From Labilithrix sp. (lineage in GTDB: Bacteria > Myxococcota_A > Polyangia > Polyangiales > Polyangiaceae), in assembly GCA_019637195.1 (NCBI GenBank), contig JAHBWA010000081.1:1-38344 (forward strand): a stretch of 38,344 nt of DNA, written 5' to 3'. The notes below the pieces were generated by a model that searched no databases, had not been told where the DNA came from, and saw nothing but the letters and a program-made list of their open reading frames with translations. The stretch's first letter is position 1. Every line of letters begins with the position of its first letter. Positions 1-8,400 of this stretch are shown piece after piece. Both the position numbers and the translations under genes were made by a program.

Positions 1-26
1 CTTGTTGAGAGACGGATTCACGAAGC

Positions 27-896
27 TCATCGACTCTCCTTCGGGCCCACACCGCGTCCTCGCGAGTCATCGCTCGACGGCTGTGGGATCTTCTTCGCCG
101 CGTCGCTGCGCGGGAAATCTCGTCGCAGGCGATCCCAGGACGCTCTCGCGCGATCGGCCGAGCCGAGTCGGTCGTGGCACATGCCGATCTTGAGGAGGGC
201 GTCGGGGGCCTTGTTGCCGCCGCCGAACCGCGCGAGCACGGCCTCGAACTGCTCGGCCGCGCGGAGGTGCTCGCCCCGCGCGAAGTAGACCTCGCCTCGC
301 CAGTAGAGCGCGTTCTCGGCGTAGGGATGGTCCGGCCAGCGGACGAGGAAACCCGCGAGCGCCTCGAGCGCGCGATCGTACTGCTTGGCGTTCACCAGCG
401 AGAGCGCGTTGTCGTAGCTGCGCTTCGCCTCGGGATCGAGGATCGACGGCCGCGGCTCGCCCGAGCCGGGCGTCTCGTCCGCGAAGTCGACCCGCGCCTC
501 ACCCTTCCCCGAGGACGACTTGCCACGGACGGGCCGGATCGAGCCGCCTTGTCCCTGCACCCGGATCTCGGGGCGGGCGTTCGGATCGTTCGGATCGTCG
601 TTCACGCCGTCGTCGGTGTCGCCGATCTGCACCGTGCGCGGGGCGACCGCCGCCGCCGGGGCGACCTTGCGAGGACGCGCCGCGCGCTCGTCGGCCGCGC
701 TCTCGAGCAGCCCCACGCGCTGGTTCGTCCGATCCTGCTCCGCCTGCACCTTGCCGATCACCTCGCGCATCTCCGCGAGATGACGGTCGGCGGCGCTGTC
801 GGCGCGCGAGCAGCCCAGCGCCAGGACGGCGCCCAGGGCCGCGAGCGAGGAGACCGCGGCACGGGTCGGGAGGCGCGTTGGCACACCGGAGCGCAT
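27..896 (-). CDS. CpoB/YbgF-like TPR lipoprotein
   Basis: A 289-residue envelope protein. The N-terminus has a signal peptide ending in a lipobox (LALGC, Cys about residue 29). A short coiled-coil-like stretch follows (EVIGKVQAEQDRTNQRVGLLE), then a long disordered Asp/Pro/Arg-rich linker, then C-terminal TPR repeats from about residue 170 (YDNALSLVNAKQYDRALEAL, then AENALYWRGEVYFARGEHLRAAEQF). This order of coiled coil and TPR matches CpoB/YbgF, the periplasmic partner of Tol-Pal that links outer-membrane constriction with peptidoglycan synthesis. A lipid anchor in place of a free periplasmic protein is a variation. The ATG at 896 is chosen because it gives the signal peptide directly; reading further upstream gives only low-complexity sequence. 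It is divergent from pssA. No tol or pal genes are in view, so the exact role is inferred. Confidence 0.8.
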   Translation of the reverse strand: MRSGVPTRLPTRAAVSSLAALGAVLALGCSRADSAADRHLAEMREVIGKVQAEQDRTNQRVGLLESAADERAARPRKVAPAAAVAPRTVQIGDTDDGVNDDPNDPNARPEIRVQGQGGSIRPVRGKSSSGKGEARVDFADETPGSGEPRPSILDPEAKRSYDNALSLVNAKQYDRALEALAGFLVRWPDHPYAENALYWRGEVYFARGEHLRAAEQFEAVLARFGGGNKAPDALLKIGMCHDRLGSADRARASWDRLRRDFPRSDAAKKIPQPSSDDSRGRGVGPKESR

Positions 897-1091
897 GGTT
901 TTAGGGTAGGCCCCGCCACGGCTTCGGGCCAATTTCCGTGGAGTCGAGGCCGCCCCGCCCTGCCCCGCCGGCCGCCCGCCCGTCGGCCGCGCGATCGCGC
1001 CGGAGGCGCCCGGCGCGGGGACGCCCCCCTGCCCCCGGGGGTCCGAACGGGTGCCTTTACGATCGGGCGCGGCTAAGGCAGAGTCTGACCC

Positions 1092-1907
1092 ATGGCAGCG
1101 CCCCGGCGAAAGCTCGACCTGAGGAAGACGCTCTTCCTCCTGCCGAACATGATCACGCTGTCGAGCATCTTCTGCGGGTTCGACTCGATCCGCCTGAGCG
1201 CGACCTCGACCGGAGACGACGACTACTACCGGGCCTCGCTCCTGCTCGTGTACGCCCTGTTCTTCGACATGCTCGACGGGCGCGTCGCGCGCTTCACGAA
1301 GACCCAGAGCGCCTTCGGCCTGCAGATCGACTCGCTCGCCGACGTCGTGTCGTTCGGCGTCGCCCCGGCGCTGCTCGTCTACAAGTGGTCCCTCGTCCAG
1401 AAGGGCACCGTCGGCATCGTCATCGCTTTCACGTTCGTCGGCGCCGCCGCCGTGCGCCTCGCCCGGTTCAACGTCCTCTCGATGAGCGAGAGCGGCAAGC
1501 CGACCAAGCCCGGCAAGTACATCATCGGCCTGCCGGTGCCCGGCGCCGCCGGGATCCTGATCTCGCTCGTGGTCGCCAACCACGCGATCGGCGGGGACCT
1601 GTCGGGGCCGAAGTACGTCTACCCGATGATGGGCCTCACGTGCTTCCTCGCGTTCCTCATGGTCTCGACGATCCGCTTCCGCTCGTTCAAAGACCTCCGG
1701 CCGAACGCGCGGACCGTGGGCCTCGTCTTGTTCGCGGTCGCGTCGAGCACCGTCGTCTCGCTCCAGACGAAGCCCGCGTTCGTGCTCGTGTGGCTGCTCG
1801 GGTTCTACGTCGTCATCGGCCTCGTCGAGACGCTGATCGCCCTGCCCCGCGGCCTCGCCAAGCGGCGCCGCGAAGCCACCGAACGATCGAGCCTGCCGCC
1901 GTCCTGA
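1092..1907 (+). CDS. pssA: CDP-diacylglycerol--serine O-phosphatidyltransferase
   Basis: This 271-residue integral membrane enzyme makes phosphatidylserine from CDP-diacylglycerol and serine, the precursor of phosphatidylethanolamine. The CDP-alcohol phosphatidyltransferase signature DG-x2-AR-x8-G-x3-D-x3-D is complete: D62, G63, A66, R67, G76, D80 and D84. About eight hydrophobic segments follow the usual type II PssA pattern. The N-terminal stretch LFLLPNMITLSSIFCGF is typical of the PssA subgroup and argues against PgsA. The C-terminus is short and basic. The ATG at 1092 is the natural start; the gene is divergent from the CpoB-like gene across about 195 bp and converges on the YceI gene with only 13 bp between. 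No psd gene is visible nearby. Substrate assignment rests on family resemblance. Confidence 0.9.
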   Translation: MAAPRRKLDLRKTLFLLPNMITLSSIFCGFDSIRLSATSTGDDDYYRASLLLVYALFFDMLDGRVARFTKTQSAFGLQIDSLADVVSFGVAPALLVYKWSLVQKGTVGIVIAFTFVGAAAVRLARFNVLSMSESGKPTKPGKYIIGLPVPGAAGILISLVVANHAIGGDLSGPKYVYPMMGLTCFLAFLMVSTIRFRSFKDLRPNARTVGLVLFAVASSTVVSLQTKPAFVLVWLLGFYVVIGLVETLIALPRGLAKRRREATERSSLPPS

Positions 1908-1920
1908 CGACGCGGAGCGC

Positions 1921-2682
1921 TCACGGCGGCGGCGTGTACCACGTCGACGGCACGGGTGCGGGCGCTTCGGCGGGCCTCGGCGGCGCCGAAGCGTCTTCGG
2001 AGGCCGGCCGCGCCGAAGCGTCTTCGAGGGCCGGCCGCGCGAACGCGTCGAGCACGATCCGGACGTCGTCGCGGAGGAGCGGCTCGAGCGGCGTGTAGCG
2101 GATGTCGAACGCCTTGCGCGAGAGGACGAAGTCCGTCGTGAAGCGAAAGCCGTCGTCCTCGGGGGTGAGCCGCCCGAAAAACCGGATGGCCTGCGCGACG
2201 CCGTGCAGCGTCGCCGTCCCCTCGACGACGTGCTCCTCGGGGACCCCGTCGGTCCGGCGGAGCGTGGCCGCGAGCGTCGCCGTCGGGTAGCGGTGCGTCT
2301 CGAGGAGGTAGCTCTTCAGGATCCCCGTGGCGCCCGCCATGGCCATCTCGATCGAGCCCGTGTCGACCGTCGCCGCGATCCTGGGCATCGGCGCGATCTC
2401 GATCCGCGCCCGCCACGCCCCGAACGTCCCCATGTGCTCCCCGCCGAGGACGTCCATGCCGTAGAGCTCGAAGCGCGAGCGTGACGGATCGACCTCGTAG
2501 ACGCGCGCCGCCGGGAGGATCTCGAGAGGACGCGCGGGCGCCGGCGCCCCGACCGCCGCCGCAGCCGGGCCGAGCGCCGCGCGCTGCGAGGACGCGCCAC
2601 CGCAGCCGACGTGGACGGCGAGCGCCGTGACGGCGAGCCAACGCGATGACCTCGTGACGGCGAGACGACGGGATGACCTCAT
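1921..2682 (-). CDS. YceI-like lipoprotein
   Basis: A 253-residue secreted protein. An N-terminal Arg-rich signal peptide ends at VHVGC, a plausible lipobox. A YceI/lipocalin-like domain spans about residues 60-205: YEVDPSRSRFELYGMDVLGG opens it, then IAATVDTGSIEM, then VVEGTATLHGVAQAIRF. YceI proteins bind isoprenoid or amphiphilic ligands in the periplasm; the ligand here is unknown. The C-terminal tail is low-complexity Ala/Pro/Asp and contains an internal direct repeat of about 24 bp (residues ALEDASARP then ASEDASAPP, around 1990-2040). The start at 2682 is preceded by a GAGAG-type ribosome site and gives the signal peptide. Upstream, it faces the TPR/HEAT gene across 92 bp, which must hold both promoters. 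Confidence 0.78.
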   Translation of the reverse strand: MRSSRRLAVTRSSRWLAVTALAVHVGCGGASSQRAALGPAAAAVGAPAPARPLEILPAARVYEVDPSRSRFELYGMDVLGGEHMGTFGAWRARIEIAPMPRIAATVDTGSIEMAMAGATGILKSYLLETHRYPTATLAATLRRTDGVPEEHVVEGTATLHGVAQAIRFFGRLTPEDDGFRFTTDFVLSRKAFDIRYTPLEPLLRDDVRIVLDAFARPALEDASARPASEDASAPPRPAEAPAPVPSTWYTPPP

Positions 2683-2774
2683 CACTCTCTCTGCAGGCGC
2701 CTCGGTGGCCGGCAGCGCGCGCTGCCATTCGAAGCGTTGGCCGCCCGTTTCGAGGGTAAGCTCGAGAACGACGG

Positions 2775-4604
2775 ATGCTCGACGACCTCTATCACCTGCG
2801 GGAGCGCGCGCGGGCGGCGATGAGCCGCGGCGACCTCGACGAGGCGGCGAACGCCCTCGTCGCGGCGGCCCAGCAGACGCACGTCGCCGAGCACGACTAC
2901 CTCTCGGTGCTGAGGCCGCTGGTCGACGTGCTGGTGCAGCGCAACGACGCGCGCAGCGCGCTGACGGTCCACTGGTACATGGCGTTCTCGGAGCCCGACG
3001 GCTGGCGCCGCGCGCTCGCGCTCGCGCCCAACGTCCCGCCGGTCGATCGCGCGCGCACCCTCGCCGCGAACGACGACATGGCCGGCGCGGCCCGCGAGAT
3101 GGAGAACGCCGGCCTGGTCGCCGCCGCGGCGATCTACCGGGAGAAGGCCGACGATTGGCGCGGCGCGCGGGCGCTCTGGTCACGGCTCGCGCAGGTAGTC
3201 ACGAGCGGCGCCGACGCGTACCACGCCGCGCTCGTGCAGTTCAACCTGGCGCGCTGCGCGAAGAAGTGCGGCGACGCCCGACAGTCGCGCGAGGCGAACG
3301 TCGCCGCCGTGCGCCTGCTCGAGGAGGCCGCCGACTACTTCGAGAGCGTCGGCCAGCGCGAGCGCGCGTTCGACTGCTTCCAGGTCCTCGTCCAGATCGG
3401 GCGCGAGGGCGGGATGTTCGAGGACGTGCTCGAGGGCTTCGTCAACTGCATCCGCATCCTGCGCGAGGACCACCTCAAGTACTTCGCGCTCCAGTACTTC
3501 GAGGACGCGCTCAAGGCGGCGAAGGAGCGCGGCGAGCTCTCGGCCGCCGCCACGCTCGCCCGCGAGGCCGCCGAGTACGCGCGCGTGCTCGGCATGGCGA
3601 GCGCGTCGTCGCACTACGTCGTCATGCAGGCGGAGCTCTGGCGCGACGTCGCGCGGCAGCACCTCGAGCGCGGCGCGCCCGCGGAGATCGCCGAGAACGC
3701 GCTCCTCGCCGCCGTCCTCGCCTTCGGTGAGGTCGGGCACTACGCGCGCGTCGGCGCGCTCTACGAGGAGCTCGCGAGGATGGACCTCGAGGACGCGCGC
3801 CGGAAGCACTACGCGCGCGCCGCGAAGCGCTACGAGGGCGTCCGCGACGAGCCCATCGACACGGCGCCGCTCCCGTCGCACCTGCGGCAGGACAACCACT
3901 TCCCGGACGTCTGGCACGACGACCTCCTCGAGTGGGAGCAGCAGGGCAGCGCCGCCGAGGCGTGCGCCGACGTCCTCCTGAATCGCCGCTGGCCGGACCT
4001 CATCCGCCGCAAGGCGATGCTCGCCCGCCTGACCGCGTTCGCCGTCGAGGGGCGTCCGGAGGACGCCAGCGGTCCCGCGACGAACGCGCGCGTCCGCCTC
4101 GCCGACCAGCTCGCGCAGCTCCAGCTCTACCCCGTGCTGTCCCCGCTCGAGAAGCTCTTCGAGCGGCCCGAGCGCGCCGTGAAGGTCGGCGTGCTCGCCG
4201 CGATGCAGCAGCTGTTCTTCAAGCGGAGCTTCGTCACCGTGCGCGCGGGCCTCCGCGACTCGGATCCGGCCGTGGTCGACCACGCCGCCAAGGCGGTCGA
4301 GTCGCTGTACTTCCAGCACGCCTTCGATCCGCTCTCGCGCATCGTCCGCGAGGCTCCGCAGGCGCCGGTGCGCGCGTCCGCCCTGCGCGCCCTCGCGCGC
4401 GTCGACACGATGGAGGCCGCCGAGTTCTTGCTCGGCGTCCTCGAGCACGGCGCGCCGGCGGACCGCTCCGCGGCGCTCGAGGGCCTCAAGCGATCGCGCG
4501 GCGCGCGCTTCATCGAGCTCGCGCGCAGCTCGCTGCACGCCACGACGCCCGAGGTGCAGGCCGTGCTGCGCGACGTCCTCCGCTCCCGCGGCGTCGCCGC
4601 CTGA
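2775..4604 (+). CDS. TPR-like and HEAT-repeat protein
   Basis: A 609-residue soluble, mostly alpha-helical protein without signal peptide or membrane segment. The N-terminal two thirds consist of Ala/Arg/Glu-rich paired helices resembling tetratricopeptide repeats (for example SRGDLDEAANALVAAAQQ and YREKADDWRGARALWSRLAQ). From about residue 455 there are HEAT-like units, such as VTVRAGLRDSDPAVVDHAAK and APVRASALRALARVDTMEAA. Both repeat types make protein-binding scaffolds, so a role in complex assembly or signalling is likely, but the partner cannot be told from sequence. The start at 2775 is the first ATG after the divergent promoter gap. It converges on the lipoprotein gene ending at 4647. 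No catalytic motif was seen. Confidence 0.75.
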   Translation: MLDDLYHLRERARAAMSRGDLDEAANALVAAAQQTHVAEHDYLSVLRPLVDVLVQRNDARSALTVHWYMAFSEPDGWRRALALAPNVPPVDRARTLAANDDMAGAAREMENAGLVAAAAIYREKADDWRGARALWSRLAQVVTSGADAYHAALVQFNLARCAKKCGDARQSREANVAAVRLLEEAADYFESVGQRERAFDCFQVLVQIGREGGMFEDVLEGFVNCIRILREDHLKYFALQYFEDALKAAKERGELSAAATLAREAAEYARVLGMASASSHYVVMQAELWRDVARQHLERGAPAEIAENALLAAVLAFGEVGHYARVGALYEELARMDLEDARRKHYARAAKRYEGVRDEPIDTAPLPSHLRQDNHFPDVWHDDLLEWEQQGSAAEACADVLLNRRWPDLIRRKAMLARLTAFAVEGRPEDASGPATNARVRLADQLAQLQLYPVLSPLEKLFERPERAVKVGVLAAMQQLFFKRSFVTVRAGLRDSDPAVVDHAAKAVESLYFQHAFDPLSRIVREAPQAPVRASALRALARVDTMEAAEFLLGVLEHGAPADRSAALEGLKRSRGARFIELARSSLHATTPEVQAVLRDVLRSRGVAA

Positions 4605-4646
4605 GCATCCGAGAGGCCCCGCCGAGCCCCGCACGAGGCCGGCGGT

Positions 4647-5369
4647 CTACTTGCCGCCGCAGAGCACGCCGACCACGTCGCCGCTCCCGCGGCACGTGTT
4701 GTTGATGATCTGCGCGTTGTTCCCGCAGGCGGCGAGCGTCCGGTCGAGGCCGCGCTTGCAGCCCTTCTCCCGCTCGGCGAGCCGGCAGTCCGCGAGGCTC
4801 TGGCCGTCGGTGCAGACGTTGCAAATCTTCTGGAGACACCACTCGAGCTCGAGCGCGCTGTCCCCGCACGCCTCGGGCGCGCCGGCGCGCGCGTAGCAGT
4901 GACCGAACGAGACGAAGACCCGGCCGTCGTTCGTCTTCACGATCGGCCCCCACTCGTTGTCGGTCTCGAGCGTGAAGGCGCAGGCGGCGCAGGCCGCGTT
5001 CTGCGCCTCCATCGCCGACTTCTGCGACTCGAAGGTCTGGCCTTCGTGCGTGAGGAAGGACGTGAGATCGGCCGGCGTGCAGGGCCGGGCGCGCGGTCCG
5101 GGGAACTTCCACGCCGGGTAGTAGGCGGGCGCGGACGCCGGGCACGTCGTGCTCGCCAGCTCGGGGGCGTCGGGCCCGGCCTCGACGACGGGCGGATCGA
5201 CCACCGCGGCGTCACGCGGCGCGGCGTCACGCTCCTCGGGCTCCTCCTCCTCGTCGGGCGGCTCGGCGACGCGGCGGACCCGCTCGAAGTCGTCGAAGCC
5301 CACGAGCGCGTTGCACGCCGCCAGCGCGAACGCCGAGAGCGAGCCGCAGAGGAGGCGCCGCGAGACCAT
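4647..5369 (-). CDS. Cys-rich lipoprotein, function unknown
   Basis: A 240-residue exported protein. The signal peptide ends at LAAC (Cys 19), a good lipobox, followed by NALVGFDDFERV, a pattern that recurs in Polyangiales surface lipoproteins. Residues 35-70 are an acidic, Pro-rich linker. The rest contains about 13 Cys residues (e.g. AACAACAF, CLQKICNVC, GCKRG, NNTCRG), which suggests a disulfide-bonded extracytoplasmic domain. No enzyme motif is visible and the family is not recognised. It is divergently arranged from the large A2M-like gene, with only 35 bp between the two ATGs if that gene starts at 5405. The two may share a regulatory region. Confidence 0.75.
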   Translation of the reverse strand: MVSRRLLCGSLSAFALAACNALVGFDDFERVRRVAEPPDEEEEPEERDAAPRDAAVVDPPVVEAGPDAPELASTTCPASAPAYYPAWKFPGPRARPCTPADLTSFLTHEGQTFESQKSAMEAQNAACAACAFTLETDNEWGPIVKTNDGRVFVSFGHCYARAGAPEACGDSALELEWCLQKICNVCTDGQSLADCRLAEREKGCKRGLDRTLAACGNNAQIINNTCRGSGDVVGVLCGGK

Positions 5370-5404
5370 CGACCCGTCATCTTAGCCTACGCCGCGCCCC
5401 GACG

Positions 5405-8400
5405 ATGCAGCTCCCCGCTCCGAGCGAGCCTCGCACGCCGTTCGCGGAAGATTCTCGTCCGGGTGTTTCGCCCGGGCGCGGGAACCTGCCCGGCGCGAGC
5501 CTGTCGATCGCGGTCGTGCAGCGTCCTAGCGCCGGCGGGCCTCGTCGTGTCCTCTTCCTCTTCGTCCTCGCCACGCTCCTCTCGGTCGGTCACTCGCGGG
5601 CATTGCCGCCGGACCCGGCGGCGCGCGGGCTCGATCTGTTCATCCACGGCGCCACCGACGCCGCGCCCGGCGGGACGATCGAGCTGACGCTCGAGGCGTT
5701 CGGCTTCGCGACCGTCACCGACGCGCGACCGCTCCCGGGCGCGATCATCGAGGCCGGCTGGGATCCGGAGTCGCTCGACGGCGACGCACCCCCTCCCACC
5801 GTCGCCGCGAGCACCGGTCCGGACGGCCACGCTCGGCTCTCGATCGTGGTGCCGCCGGGGCCTCCGGCCACGCTCTCTCTTCTCGTCGGCGCGAGGCACG
5901 GGAGCCACACCCGCACGCACGCGGTCTCGGTCAGGCGGAGCCCCGCCGCGACCGTCGAGCTCCACGTCGCCGACGCGCGCGTCGTCCCGACGAGCACCGT
6001 CTCCGCGTGGGCCCGCGTCTCGTCGGTGTCGGGCAAGCCGCTCGCGGGCGCGCCGCTCGTCGTCTCGCTCCTCGAAGGCGGCGTCGCGCGCCACAAGGCT
6101 CGGCTCGTCAGCGATCGCGGCGGGATCGTCATGGCGCGGGTGCCGATCCCGCGCATCGACGAGCCCGTCTGGCGGTGGACGCTGCGGGTCGAGGCCGAAG
6201 CGAGCGGAGCGGCCGCGGCGCAAATCGAGCTCGAGCCACGCGAGGAGACGCCCGGGACGCCCACGATCGAGGCCGAGTGGCGCCCGACGCTCGCCGCCGG
6301 GCGACCAAACAAGTACCGCGGCGGAGTCCTCGCGGGAGATCGCGTCGCCTACTCGCTCCGGCTCCGCGACGCGACCGGACAGCCCCTCGTCGATCATCCG
6401 CTCCGCTGGTGGATCGGCCCCCGCGGCGCGATCCCGCCGTCGACCGACGACGAGTGGCGGAAGGTCGGCACGCGGGTGAGGACCGACGGCGCCGGCGCCG
6501 CGAGCGGCGCGCGCGACGCCCCGACGCTCGTGAAGTCCACCGGCACCGCGCTCGTGCTCGTCGCGGAGGCCGTCGTCGAGGGGCACGCGCTCTCGGTACG
6601 CCGGGAGATCGCCGTCGGCGTCCCGACCGCGACCGCCGAGCTTTACCCGGAGGCCGGCGCGATCGTGCCCGGGCTCACCCAGCGCGTGGGCCTGCGCGTG
6701 CTGGACGGCCGCGGCGAGGGCGTCGCCGGGCGCTTCACGGTCTCCGGAGACGGCCTCTCCACGCTCGTCACGACCGACGCGAACGGCGAGGGCGAGCTCA
6801 CCTGGAGCGCGCCGAGCGGCGTCGGAGCGACGCGCAACGTCGGCCCCTGCGCCGGCGGCGTCGCGGCGGCGATCGCGATCACGCCGGAGCGCGCGGCCAA
6901 CGGCGCGCCCGCGGCGAGCGCGCAGGGCCGCGACGGCTTCATCCTCTGCGTCTCGATCGACCGCGACGCCGAGGGCATCGTGCGCGTCGCGCCGACCGTC
7001 GCGCGACCAGGGGACACGGTCCGCGTGACCGTCCACCGGACGCGGCCGGACACGCGCTCGTGGAGCGCGGTGATCCGCGCCGCGAGGCGCCCGCAGGCGA
7101 TCGCCACCTGGCTCGAAGCGCGCGCCGACGGGACCGCCAGCGGCGAGCTGGTCGTCCCTCCCGAGGCCGGCGACGGTCTCTGGACGATCTCGGCCGCCGC
7201 GCCAGAGGGCGCGCGCGCCGTCCGTGTCGCGTCGGCCGCGCTCCTCGTCGTCCCGACGGTCGCGCCGCTGCTCACGGTGAAGCGCGTCGGCGGGCGCGCG
7301 ACTCCCGGCGGGGAGATCGTGGTCGAAGCAGAGCTCTCCGACGGTCACGGACGCGGCCTGCCCGGCGCCGTCTCCGCGGTCGTCGTCGACGAGCTCGGCG
7401 GAGGCCACGCCGACGTCCGCCGGCTCGACACGCGCGCCACCCTCTGCGACGCGCTCGGCGTCGACGCCGAGCGTTGCGGCGCGACGCTCGAAGGCGACCC
7501 GCGCACCGAGGCCCTCCGGCGCGCGCTGCTCTCGCTCGCGCCGCAGACCACCACGTCGCCGATCCGCGATCCGGGCGAGCACGCCTCGACGAAGCTGAAG
7601 CAGGCCTTCGCCGAGGTGCTTCGCTCGCTCGAGGGCGCCGTCTTCGAGGCGACGTCGTCCCCGCGGACGCTCATCGACGTGCGCCGCAAGGAGCGCGGCC
7701 GCTGGGTCTTCAACCCGGAGATGTTCACGCTGGTCACCGACGCGATGGACGAGCCCCCGCAGACGCCGGGCGGTGAGGCGCTGACGCTCGCCGATCTCTC
7801 CGCGGTCGATCCGCAGGTGACGTTCGACAACGTCGCGCGTCGGGTGACGCGCCTCAAGCTGTTCCGCGTCCTCGAGGCCGTCCGCGCCGAGCGCTCGAGC
7901 CGCGCGCTCGATCCCGACGAGCCCATGTTCCGCGATCCGAACGCGCTCGTCCGCCGCCTCGTCCGGAGCGGCGCCCTCGGCGAAGACACGCTCCTCGATC
8001 CGTGGGGCGGCACGATCCAGTTCGTCCGGTCGCAAGCGACGCCGGCGCCGTTCCTTACGGTCGCGCGCGGCTTCGAGCTGCGCGCGCCGGGCCCCGACGG
8101 CATCGTCGGCACGGCCGACGACGTCCGCGATCCGTTCGCGCGCGTCCTCCGCTCGCGGTCTCCGTACGCCGACGCCGTCGAGGAAGACCGGATCGTCGAC
8201 GCGAAGTGGGACATGGTCGTGGGCGAGGACACGGTCCGAGCCTGGCGAGAGCTCTTCGAGGAGCTCACCGGGACGGAGCTCGGCTCCGTCGGGCTCGGCC
8301 TCGAAGGCATGGGCGCAGGAGGAGGAGGACGCGGCGAAGGGATCGGGCTCGGCAACGTCGGGACGATCGGCTACGGCCGCGGGACCGCGGGCCTCGCGAC

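Noticed and set aside
3180..4634. 484-codon minus-strand frame
   Set aside because: Shadow of the TPR/HEAT gene; no ribosome site and biased composition.
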